The notes under the pieces: generated by a model
Databases searched by the model: none
Seen by the model: only the letters and a program-made list of their open reading frames with translations
Told to the model about the DNA's origin: nothing
Shown here: in pieces, positions 18,064 to 25,466 of the stretch
Layout of the letters: each line of letters starts with the position of its first letter
How positions within the stretch are numbered: the stretch's first letter is position 1
Translations under genes and position numbers: made by a program
Assembly: GCF_002270485.1 (NCBI RefSeq)
Contig: NZ_NQOG01000016.1
Coordinates: 1 to 60,536 of the forward strand
Length of the DNA: 60,536 nucleotides
Direction: 5' to 3'
Source: Anaerostipes hominis (ex Lee et al. 2021)
GTDB taxonomy: Bacteria; Bacillota; Clostridia; Lachnospirales; Lachnospiraceae

Positions 18064-18738
18064 ATGTTTGAACATGAGAAGGCTCAAATGATTAAAACCG
18101 GAACAAAAATGGACCGATATGGTTTAATTGCTTTATCAGGCGGGAATGTGAGCCAGCGTATGCAGACAGGAGAGATACTGATTACACCATCTGGAATGAT
18201 TTATGAGGATATGGTACCAGAAGATATTTTAGTAATGAATTTGGAAGGAAACGTAATCGAAGGGACCAGGAAGGCTTCATCTGATACAGAAGGTATTTTA
18301 TACATCTTTAAAAATAGAAAAGATATAAATGTGGTAATTCATACGCATCAGCCGTATGCAACAGCTATAGGACTGGTTCAGGATAAATTTGAAGTCAATT
18401 TAACAACATTGGCAAATGCCTGCGGCGGGGATGTGGCAGTAACACCATTTAGTTCAGCAGGCAGTGTTGATATGGGGAAGGATACTGTGAAATATTTAGG
18501 AAATTCTCTAGCTGTCATTTTATCAAATCATGGGGTTATGGCAGTAGGAAAAGATTTGAAACAGGCTCTTTGTTCTGCGGTATATCTGGAAGAAGCAGCG
18601 AAAACATTTTTGGCGGCTAAATCTGTTGGAGAACCGAAAAAAATGTCAAGGGAGCAGGTAAAACAAGCAGTAGAATTGTTCCATTATTATGGACAGGGAA
18701 CGCCAGAGATTCCAAAAGAATTAGTCAAAAGAATATAA
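18064..18738 (+). CDS. Class II aldolase/adducin family protein (fuculose-phosphate-aldolase-like)
   Basis: 224 residues. It has the class II aldolase/adducin fold signatures: IALSGGNVSQR near residue 22 (phosphate and substrate loop), ITPSGM, VVIHTHQPYATA near 93 with two zinc-ligand histidines, and ILSNHGVMAVG near 154 with the third. Relatives cleave L-fuculose-1-phosphate or L-rhamnulose-1-phosphate, or epimerise L-ribulose-5-phosphate. Being in a galactitol-type PTS operon, it could split a ketose phosphate to DHAP and an aldehyde. It starts 15 bases after gatC. Confidence 0.85.
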   Translation: MFEHEKAQMIKTGTKMDRYGLIALSGGNVSQRMQTGEILITPSGMIYEDMVPEDILVMNLEGNVIEGTRKASSDTEGILYIFKNRKDINVVIHTHQPYATAIGLVQDKFEVNLTTLANACGGDVAVTPFSSAGSVDMGKDTVKYLGNSLAVILSNHGVMAVGKDLKQALCSAVYLEEAAKTFLAAKSVGEPKKMSREQVKQAVELFHYYGQGTPEIPKELVKRI

Positions 18739-18752
18739 ACGAAAGGGAAGCA

Positions 18753-19262
18753 ATGATGAAACATTATGTATATAGACCATCCCATTTTTGCATTCAAATG
18801 ACAATACCGGGTTTATTTACTGGGCTGATAGGAATTTTTTGTTTTATCCGGTTTCTTTCAGAGGGACGAAATCCTGTATATTTGATGATTTTATGTTTAT
18901 GTATTTATAATGTTTGGAATGTATTTATTTCTGTCAGTAATCCTTCAGAAATTATGATAAGGAATGGAATCATTGAATTTTACGCCTATGGAAAAAGTCA
19001 TAAATATAAGATTGATCAGATTCAAAGCTATCATATGAGACCTTTGGCAGGAAATACGAGAATGTATATGACGTTTAACAATGGAGGGATTTTAAAAGGG
19101 AGATATTGGATAAGAATATCTGAATTTTCAAATAAAAAAGAACTGGAAAATTATTTCTATGATTTAGATAGTAAAATTAATCCAGATTCTCTTGTGACAG
19201 AGGCAAGAATACAGGGGAGAAAAAGATTGAAGACAGTTTTACAGGAGGAAACAAAATGTTAG
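18753..19262 (+). CDS. Small membrane protein of unknown function
   Basis: 169 residues. Two adjacent hydrophobic segments (about residues 15-35 and 43-62) form a hairpin, followed by a soluble, basic domain with IMIRNGIIEFYAYGKSHKYKIDQI. The pattern resembles the small PH-like membrane proteins (DUF5673/YcxB-like), but I do not recognise a family with confidence. It starts 14 bases after the class II aldolase gene and overlaps the next aldolase gene by 7 bases, so it belongs to this operon. Either of two adjacent ATGs could be the start. Confidence 0.7.
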   Translation: MMKHYVYRPSHFCIQMTIPGLFTGLIGIFCFIRFLSEGRNPVYLMILCLCIYNVWNVFISVSNPSEIMIRNGIIEFYAYGKSHKYKIDQIQSYHMRPLAGNTRMYMTFNNGGILKGRYWIRISEFSNKKELENYFYDLDSKINPDSLVTEARIQGRKRLKTVLQEETKC

Positions 19263-20128
19263 TTACATTAAAGGAATTGCTGGATCAGGCCAAAATTGAG
19301 AAAAAAGCGGTTGGTGCTTTTAACGGAACTACGTTGGAGTCCATTCGTGGCATCATTCAGGCCGCAGAAGAATTAAATTGTCCTGTGATTCTTCAACATG
19401 CACAAAGTCATGATGACATGATTGATCTGGAGGAAATTGGACCAGTTATGTTGTATTATGCGAAACGTGCAAAAGTACCAGTTGCACTCCATTTAGATCA
19501 TGGAAGCAGTTTTGAGCGGTGTGTGCAGGCACTTCGTTTAGGATTTACTTCTGTTATGTATGATGCATCATCAAAAAGTTTTGAAGAAAATGTGGAAGAA
19601 ACAGCAGAAATCGTTAAAATAGCTCATGCGGTTGGAGCAAGTGTAGAGGCTGAATTGGGACATATCTTTACTTCTGAAGTTGTCCAGGGAGAGGGAACAA
19701 GTTCTGACAGCACAGATGATTATGAAGACTTGAATGATATTTATACTGACCCTCGGGCTGCAAAAGAGTTTGTAGAAAAAACAGGCGTTGATTGTTTGGC
19801 AGTTGCATTTGGTACAACACATGGAGTATATCTGACAGAACCTAAACTAGATCTTCCGCGAGTTGCAAGAATTAGTGATGCAGCAAATGTGCCATTGGTA
19901 ATGCATGGAGGTTCTGGTGTATCTGATGCGGACTATAGAATTGCCATTGAAAATGGAATCTGTAAAGTGAATTACTATACATACATGAATACAGCAGGTG
20001 GAAAAGCATCAAAAGAGTACTGGAAAGATGAAGAGACTCCTTTATTTTATGATTCCATGTCTTTAGCAGCGACAGAGGCAATCAAAGAAGATGTAAAAAG
20101 AGCAATTCAGGTATTTCAGAAATTGTAA
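19256..20128 (+). CDS. Class II fructose/tagatose-bisphosphate aldolase family protein
   Basis: 290 residues. Class II aldolase motifs: VGAFNGTTLESIRG, LHLDHGSSFE near residue 80, VEAELGHI near 135, AVAFGTTHGVY near 182 and VMHGGSGVS near 215. Compared with the aldolase at 2871 it has an extra acidic loop after the VEAELGH motif (about residues 145-160), as in the tagatose-bisphosphate aldolase branch. It overlaps the upstream membrane-protein gene by 7 bases. It probably cleaves the phosphorylated product of the galactitol-type PTS, alongside the fuculose-type aldolase encoded two genes earlier. Confidence 0.86.
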   Translation: MLVTLKELLDQAKIEKKAVGAFNGTTLESIRGIIQAAEELNCPVILQHAQSHDDMIDLEEIGPVMLYYAKRAKVPVALHLDHGSSFERCVQALRLGFTSVMYDASSKSFEENVEETAEIVKIAHAVGASVEAELGHIFTSEVVQGEGTSSDSTDDYEDLNDIYTDPRAAKEFVEKTGVDCLAVAFGTTHGVYLTEPKLDLPRVARISDAANVPLVMHGGSGVSDADYRIAIENGICKVNYYTYMNTAGGKASKEYWKDEETPLFYDSMSLAATEAIKEDVKRAIQVFQKL

Positions 20129-20148
20129 ATTTAGGAGGAGAGTCAAAT

Positions 20149-20670
20149 ATGGCAGTATATAAAGAAACGATTAAAGTGGAATCTCATGGGAAAACACCAA
20201 CTTATATCAATATTACACCTGAGGTAAAAAGAGTTATTGAGGAAAGTGGAATTCAGAATGGAATTTGTACTGTGATTTCTCCGCATACGACCTGCTCCGT
20301 ATTTTTTGAGGAATTTGTCCACGATTATAATGAGGATGGAGACGAATTTTTGCAGGAAGACTTAAACAATGCTCTGGCAAAGATCATTCCGGATCATATA
20401 AGTGGGGACCAGTACAATTATCCGGGAGAGGAACACTACAAAGAAGTGGAAACCTGGCCGGATGTAGATTTCTGGCTTCCGGGAGGAGACAGGACCGCTT
20501 TATTCAACGGAGATGCCCATCTGAGATCTACGATTCTCGGGTCCAGTGAAGTCTTCGATGTGGAGGACGGAAAATTAGGAGTCGGTGTTACAGGATATGT
20601 CTATTTTGTAGACTTTGACCGTACGCGTCCCAGAGAAAGAAAATGTAAAATAGTTGTCATTGGAGAGTAA
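20149..20670 (+). CDS. YjbQ family protein (UPF0047)
   Basis: 173 residues. The family pattern is clear: NITPEVKRVIEESGIQNGICTV, then SPHTTCSVFFEE near residue 45, and HLRSTILGSSEV near 125, with conserved His residues. YjbQ proteins are annotated as secondary thiamine-phosphate synthase enzymes because some rescue thiE mutants, but their true role is unclear. This copy is longer than the usual ~140 residues, with an insert near residues 90-115. Its 5' third has the AT-rich composition of the upstream operon and the rest the higher GC of the downstream gene. Confidence 0.85.
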   Translation: MAVYKETIKVESHGKTPTYINITPEVKRVIEESGIQNGICTVISPHTTCSVFFEEFVHDYNEDGDEFLQEDLNNALAKIIPDHISGDQYNYPGEEHYKEVETWPDVDFWLPGGDRTALFNGDAHLRSTILGSSEVFDVEDGKLGVGVTGYVYFVDFDRTRPRERKCKIVVIGE

Positions 20671-20680
20671 GGAGGAGAAT

Positions 20681-21370
20681 ATGGGAAACATGCAGTCACC
20701 GTTTTTGATTGTAAATCCAAAGTCATATTTATACGGAAACGAGAGCCTTAAATTGGCGAAGGCCGCGGATCAGGCGGCTAAAGATACCGGCCTTACGATC
20801 ATCTTCACATGCCCGTATGCAGATGTGAGAATGATTCGTGAAAATACGGAAAACATCATTGTCTGCGTACAGTCTATGGACCCGCTGGTACCCGGACGCG
20901 GAATGGGGCATGTACTTCCGGAATCTTTGAAGGAAGCAGGAGCAGACGCAGTATTTCTGAACCATGCCGAAAATCCTAAGACGCTGTCCGACCTGCATGC
21001 ATGTATCCGGCGTGCAGCCGAGCTTAACATGACTTCTATCGTATGTGCGGACACTATCACGGAAGCAAAAGCCGTAGCGTGTATGAACCCGGATGTTGTC
21101 CTGGCGGAACCGACGGATCTCATCGGAACCGGTCAGGTAGCAGACGATGCTTATACAATTGAAGCAATCGATCAGGTACGAAAAGTAAATCCTGATGTAC
21201 TGGTGGTGGTTGCTTCCGGAGTCAGTACGGCGGAGGATTGTTACAACATGGTACGGCTTGGGGCTGATGGCACGGGAGGAACGTCCGGGATTTTGAATGC
21301 CCCTTCCCCGGCTGTCAGGATTAAAGAAATGGCAGAGGCAATTGTGAGGGCAAAAAAGGACACTGTTTAG
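20681..21370 (+). CDS. Triosephosphate isomerase-like protein
   Basis: 229 residues from the ATG at 20681, 6 bases after GGAGGA; the frame opens earlier at 20654. It is a short, archaeal-style triosephosphate isomerase: LIVNPKSY replaces the usual N-x-K motif, FLNHAENP holds the catalytic His, VLAEPTDLIGTG near residue 144 holds the catalytic Glu, and GADGTGGTSGIL the phosphate loop. It would interconvert DHAP and glyceraldehyde-3-phosphate released by the two aldolases of this operon. Some related proteins act on other three- or four-carbon sugar phosphates, so strict TIM activity is not certain. Confidence 0.8.
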   Translation: MGNMQSPFLIVNPKSYLYGNESLKLAKAADQAAKDTGLTIIFTCPYADVRMIRENTENIIVCVQSMDPLVPGRGMGHVLPESLKEAGADAVFLNHAENPKTLSDLHACIRRAAELNMTSIVCADTITEAKAVACMNPDVVLAEPTDLIGTGQVADDAYTIEAIDQVRKVNPDVLVVVASGVSTAEDCYNMVRLGADGTGGTSGILNAPSPAVRIKEMAEAIVRAKKDTV

Positions 21371-21515
21371 GCGATTTGAAATTTTAATATTACATTGGAT
21401 AAAAATCTTTCAAAGACAAATACTGATTTTGTGGCAGGATTGGTTTTACTATGCAATAGACAAAAGCATATAAATCTGTCTCATTAAAGTAAAAGAACTG
21501 GAGGTAACAGACCCA

Positions 21516-21668
21516 ATGGCAAAGGCTGGTATGAGACGGCCGGATCCCAAAGAACCGCATGGTACAGAAAGTAACCATAAGGCACATAACCCAAAAAATG
21601 ATGTGCCTCCTGTACCGGAGATTCAGGGTAAGGCAAAGTCAGGGAACAAGAAAGCAAATCCCATGTAA
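21516..21668 (+). CDS. Small basic protein, 50 residues
   Basis: A 50-codon frame beginning MAKAGMRRPDPKEPHGTESN and ending in GNKKANPM, with GGAGG 11 bases before the ATG and a strong terminator 14 bases after the stop. It is hydrophilic and rich in Lys, Pro, Asn and His, has no membrane segment, and ends with VPPVPEIQGKAKSG. The clean ribosome site, sensible composition and terminator argue for a real gene. I do not recognise a family with certainty and give no function. Confidence 0.65.
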   Translation: MAKAGMRRPDPKEPHGTESNHKAHNPKNDVPPVPEIQGKAKSGNKKANPM

Positions 21669-21681
21669 CTATAATGACATG

Positions 21682-21722
21682 AAAAAACATCTATTCACTT
21701 TAGCTGAATAGATGTTTTTTTG
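21682..21722. terminator. Bidirectional terminator
   Basis: AAAAAACATCTATTCA, a 7-base loop, TGAATAGATGTTTTTTT. It lies between the small protein gene and the convergent aldolase gene and carries A and T runs on either side. Confidence 0.88.
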
Positions 21723-21748
21723 AGATATATTAAATTCCCTCAAAGGGA

Positions 21749-22588
21749 TTATTCATTAATGATGGATACCAGTTCTGCTGCCTTTTTGCTGACATTTTCT
21801 ATGGACTGAATGCTAAGTCCGATAACGTTCACTTCGTTATGATTCTGTTCATACGCTTCCCCAAAGGTAGAAATAAAAGCTTTTCTTAAATCAGATCCGT
21901 AATTTACCTTCAACAAGTTAAATTTCCTTGCCTTCTGGATCGTCTCAAACGGAATCCCGGAACCACCATGCATAACAAGCGGCACGGGAGAAACCTTTGA
22001 AATTTCTTCTAATAACGGAAGATCGACTTTTGGAGTCAGATCCAGGCCGTGTACATTTCCAACGGATACAGCCAAAAGATCACAGCCGGTTCTCTCGACA
22101 AAATCTGCCACCATGGAAGGATCCGTTTTGCTGTCTGCTTCGTTTACGATATCCTCCTCTTTCCCCTGGAGGGCCCCCAATTCTGCCTCAACAGGAACTC
22201 CGTAGAAGTGGCAGTACTGTACTGCGCGTTTCACCTCCTGAATGTTTTCTTCAAACGGAAGATGAGAGGCATCGATCATAATAGAAGTAAATCCAGCATC
22301 CACACATGCTTTCACATGTTCGTAAGATTTTCCGTGATCAAGGTGAAGACCCACCGGCACATCACTGTCCTTTAAGGCATCTTTCGCAAGATATGTGATT
22401 GTGTCCGGGCTTGAGAGTCTTAAGTTATTAGAAGATATCTGAATATATCCGGGAAGTCCTGCCTTGTTCAATCCTTTGGCGATGGCATAAGTCATTTCCA
22501 GGTTTGTCGTGTTAAATGCAGGCAGGATATAATGATGGTCTTTTGCATATTTCATCAGGTCAAATCCATTTACAATTTTCATTTCCAT
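21749..22588 (-). CDS. Class II ketose-bisphosphate aldolase family protein
   Basis: 279 residues. Motifs of the class II aldolase family: YILPAFNTTNLE, GLHLDHGKSYE near residue 82, FTSIMIDAS, VEAELGALQGKE near 134, AVSVGNVHG near 178 and VMHGGSGIP near 208. It is transcribed away from the mannose-family PTS operon and likely serves it, cleaving a ketose bisphosphate. The start is unusual. The only GGAGG (22616-22620 on this strand) lies about 27 bases before the ATG, with a GCGGC/GCCGC hairpin in between (22592-22613). The hairpin may bring the two together or may gate initiation. The second ATG (MKIVNG) is an alternative start. Confidence 0.87.
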   Translation of the reverse strand: MEMKIVNGFDLMKYAKDHHYILPAFNTTNLEMTYAIAKGLNKAGLPGYIQISSNNLRLSSPDTITYLAKDALKDSDVPVGLHLDHGKSYEHVKACVDAGFTSIMIDASHLPFEENIQEVKRAVQYCHFYGVPVEAELGALQGKEEDIVNEADSKTDPSMVADFVERTGCDLLAVSVGNVHGLDLTPKVDLPLLEEISKVSPVPLVMHGGSGIPFETIQKARKFNLLKVNYGSDLRKAFISTFGEAYEQNHNEVNVIGLSIQSIENVSKKAAELVSIINE

Positions 22589-22715
22589 ATAGCGGCGGGG
22601 TTAAAAAAGCCGCTTCCTCCTATCTAATCTGAAATTTTTCATTTTTACCGTTCACCAGTACGTACTAAGCTTGATTCGATTATAACAGGGAAAAAGTCTG
22701 TAACTGTTTCGGTTA

Positions 22716-22826
22716 TTGCACGAATCATGCCGCAAAATCCATTCCGGAAGAAAGAAGCTTCTGCGTAATAAATTGCGCAGTTAATCATGCAAAATGCTGG
22801 CAGAAACTGCGGCAATGATTGTGCAA
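22716..22826. promoter_or_regulatory. Repeated operator-like sites between divergent aldolase and mannose-PTS genes
   Basis: Three related boxes occur in the 314-base gap: TTGCACGAATCATGC (22716), TTGCGCAGTTAATCATGCAA (22773) and, inverted, CAATGATTGTGCAA (22813-22826). They share TTGC(A/G)C...ATCAT and suggest a dimeric regulator. A TATACT at 22857-22862 could be the -10 of the PTS operon. The remainder of the gap shows nothing else I can name. Confidence 0.45.
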
Positions 22827-22902
22827 ATGTCTGTGAAAAACCCGGAAAGCGGCGTGGTATACTTCAATTACATCAAAGGCCAGATGAAAAGGAGGGAAAA
22901 GG

Positions 22903-23313
22903 ATGAAGGTCATTGCAGTATCCCACGGCAGCTATTCAAAAGGGCTGGTGGAAAGTACCCAGATGCTCGTGGGCGAACAGGAGGATTTGGTAGCATATGG
23001 GCTGTTCCCCGAACAGACAGTAGCAACTTTAACGGAAAAACTGAAAGCGGAGATTGATCAAACCGGAGATGGAGAAGAGATCCTGTTCGTATCTGATCTG
23101 TTCCACGGAAGTCCGTTCAATGCGATTGTTTCTTTAATGGAGCATCATGACATATATCATGTGACGGGAATTAACCTGCCATTAATGGTAGAGGTAATGA
23201 TGGGGCGCTATGCGGGAAAAAATGCGGCAGAGATTTGCGCAGGGCTCATAGAAGCGGCGCCGGGAACAGTAAAAGACGTAAGAAAGTTATTTGAGGAGGT
23301 AGATGAGGAATGA
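22903..23313 (+). CDS. PTS EIIA component, mannose family
   Basis: 136 residues. The phospho-acceptor His is at residue 8 (MKVIAVSHGSYSKGL), and LFVSDLFHGSPFN near 60 is the mannose-type EIIA core. Phosphate goes from HPr to this His and then to a His (not Cys) on EIIB. AAAAGGAGG lies just upstream and the stop codon overlaps the EIIB start. First gene of an eight-gene operon. Confidence 0.9.
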   Translation: MKVIAVSHGSYSKGLVESTQMLVGEQEDLVAYGLFPEQTVATLTEKLKAEIDQTGDGEEILFVSDLFHGSPFNAIVSLMEHHDIYHVTGINLPLMVEVMMGRYAGKNAAEICAGLIEAAPGTVKDVRKLFEEVDEE

Positions 23314-23795
23314 AAAATGTCGTGTTAGCCAGAGTCGATGACAGGCTGATCCATGGAGAAGTTGTCTCTGTATGGACTCCGAGCTTAAATGTCAACAGGA
23401 TCATCGTAGTGGATGACGAAGTTGCGGCAGACAAATTCAACAAACGAGTCATCAAAGCCCTTGCTCCAAATGGTGTTAAGGTAAATGTATACGGGACCGA
23501 AAAAGGAGCGGAGGTTCTTAAAAAAGATCCGAAGGAAGCAGGAGAGAGGGTTATGATCCTCACAAAAACACCCATTACATATGACCGCATGACGGATCTG
23601 GGTCTTGAGATTAAGGACGTTAACCTCGGCGGAATGGGACTTAGAGGAGAAAGAACACCGTTTATCAAAAATGTAGCCTGTGATCCGGATGAGATCACCG
23701 CGATTAAAAACCTGATGACAAAGAACGTGCATGTTTATTATCAGCTCGTCCCTGAACAGCAGGTGATTGAAGTTACCGGATACTTGGATAAATAG
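23310..23795 (+). CDS. PTS EIIB component, mannose family
   Basis: 161 residues, full-length for the family. The phospho-acceptor His is at residue 15 in RVDDRLIHGEV, the standard mannose-type motif. IIVVDDEVA and NLGGMG follow. Its start overlaps the EIIA stop by 4 bases (ATGA), so translation is coupled. It phosphorylates the sugar imported by the EIIC/EIID pair. Confidence 0.9.
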   Translation: MKNVVLARVDDRLIHGEVVSVWTPSLNVNRIIVVDDEVAADKFNKRVIKALAPNGVKVNVYGTEKGAEVLKKDPKEAGERVMILTKTPITYDRMTDLGLEIKDVNLGGMGLRGERTPFIKNVACDPDEITAIKNLMTKNVHVYYQLVPEQQVIEVTGYLDK

Positions 23796-23810
23796 AAGGA
23801 GGAAGTATAT

Positions 23811-24605
23811 ATGGAAAAGATGACCATCATACAGGCAGCCTTATGCGGGGTTGTTTACTGGCTGGCAGTTGGAAACCTGCCGTTTGTAGGCCTTTGGTCC
23901 TTACAGAGACCGCTGGTCTGCGGTATGATCACCGGCTTAATTCTGGGCCATCCGGTACAGGGAGCCGTGATCGGTGCAACCATTAACTTAGTTTATTTGG
24001 GATTCATGTCGGCGGGAGGAAGTATGCCTGCAGATATGGGACTGGCAGGAGTCTTGGGAACAGCCTATGCGATCGTCGGCGGTTTGGACACCGATACCGC
24101 TTTGGCGCTGGCAGTACCGATCGGTATTCTTGGAACGATTGTCTGGGCAGGACGTATGACCTTTGACTGCTTCTTTGTACATATTGCAGATAAGTATATA
24201 GAAAAAGAACAGTATAACAAAATCTGGCGGGCAAATGTCTTATTTCCTCAGATCATGTGTTTTCTCATGACGGCAATCCCGTGTGCTCTCGCCGCATACT
24301 TTGGGTCTAACTATATCCAGGGAATCCTGAATATGTTAAGCGGAAAAGTACTGACTGTCTTCCAGATCATCGGTGGTTTAATGCCTGCACTCGGAATTGC
24401 GATTACACTGCAGTACATCTTCAAAGGGGAATCAAAAGTATTTCTGTTTGCAGGGTTCTTACTGGCTGTATACTCAAAGCTTCCATTACTGACATTGGGT
24501 ATCATCGCATTGCTCGTGGCAGTTGTATACGTTCAGGTCACCTCTGCTATGGAACCGGCAGAAGCAGCAGTTATTGATGATGAAGATGATGAGGAGGACG
24601 ACTAA
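23811..24605 (+). CDS. PTS EIIC component, mannose family
   Basis: 264 residues, a membrane protein with seven or more hydrophobic segments. The family block GLILGHPVQGAVIGATINLVY lies near residue 42, and GGSMPADMGLAGVLGTA near 64. The C-terminus ends in a short, very acidic run (residues ~255-264). It forms the channel with EIID, encoded immediately downstream. Confidence 0.9.
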   Translation: MEKMTIIQAALCGVVYWLAVGNLPFVGLWSLQRPLVCGMITGLILGHPVQGAVIGATINLVYLGFMSAGGSMPADMGLAGVLGTAYAIVGGLDTDTALALAVPIGILGTIVWAGRMTFDCFFVHIADKYIEKEQYNKIWRANVLFPQIMCFLMTAIPCALAAYFGSNYIQGILNMLSGKVLTVFQIIGGLMPALGIAITLQYIFKGESKVFLFAGFLLAVYSKLPLLTLGIIALLVAVVYVQVTSAMEPAEAAVIDDEDDEEDD

Positions 24606-24606
24606 G

Positions 24607-25446
24607 ATGGAAAATAAAAAGAAAAGTTTGATCCCAAAGGCCGCCTTGATCAAAGCCTGGTTCATTTGGGAGACATTTCCCCAGACATGCTATAACTATG
24701 AAAGAATGATGGGGCAGGTTGTTGCCCACATGTTTTCGGCAATCATTAATTTCCTGTATAAAGATAACCCGGCAAAGCGCAAAGAGGTCATGAAACGGGA
24801 AATTGAATTCTTCAATGTACATATTGAGTTCGGTGCATGTATCCTTGGTATGGCGGTTGCCCTGGAAGAACAAAAGGCCATGGGTGAAGAGATACCCGAT
24901 GAATTTATCACGAACTTAAAAACTTCTCTGATGGGGCCTTTAGCCGGTATGGGTGATACCATCTGGCAGGGCGTGGTAATCCCGATTCTTTTAGCGGTAT
25001 GTATCGACTTAACCCGTTCCGGAAGCGGAAATATATGGGGAGCCATCATATACGCAGTTGTGATTATTGCAGCCGCATATGGCCTGAGTTACTGGAACTT
25101 TATGTTCGGCTATAAAGCCGGAAGTGAGGCAATCATGGACTTCCTTGAAAAGGGAATCCTCAATAAATTGATCAAAGGTGCTTCCATCATGGGATGCATG
25201 GTAATGGGCGGCCTGGTGGTCAACTATGTAAAGGCAAGCTGCGGACTTAAAGTGGTAAGTTCCACATCTACTTATGACATTCAGACGAGCTTTCTGGACG
25301 CGATCTGCCCAAGCATCCTTCCGCTTGCAGTGACCATGCTCGTTTACTATCTGATGAACAAGAGAAGATGGTCTTCACTGAAAATCATCGGGCTGATCGT
25401 TGTAATCGGTGTGGTAGGCGGAGCGACCGGAATCCTGGCATATTAA
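24607..25446 (+). CDS. PTS EIID component, mannose family
   Basis: 279 residues from the ATG at 24607, 1 base after the EIIC stop, with GAGGAGG upstream inside the EIIC end; the frame opens earlier at 24523. EIID features: FIWETFPQTCYNYERMMGQ near residue 20, FFNVHIEFGACILGMAVALEE near 65, and GPLAGMGDTIWQG near 105, then C-terminal membrane segments. EIID is found only in the mannose family and helps build the transport channel. Confidence 0.9.
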   Translation: MENKKKSLIPKAALIKAWFIWETFPQTCYNYERMMGQVVAHMFSAIINFLYKDNPAKRKEVMKREIEFFNVHIEFGACILGMAVALEEQKAMGEEIPDEFITNLKTSLMGPLAGMGDTIWQGVVIPILLAVCIDLTRSGSGNIWGAIIYAVVIIAAAYGLSYWNFMFGYKAGSEAIMDFLEKGILNKLIKGASIMGCMVMGGLVVNYVKASCGLKVVSSTSTYDIQTSFLDAICPSILPLAVTMLVYYLMNKRRWSSLKIIGLIVVIGVVGGATGILAY

Positions 25447-25466
25447 GTTCAGAAAGAGTGAGAAAG

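Noticed and set aside
22794-22815. Sigma-54 promoter (TGGCAGAAACTGCGGCA) before the mannose-type PTS
   Set aside because: The GG to GC spacing is wrong for a -24/-12 element, and no LevR-type activator is present.
22794-23057. An 87-residue plus-strand frame overlapping the mannose-type EIIA start
   Set aside because: It has no ribosome site and lies across the promoter region and a clear EIIA gene in another frame.
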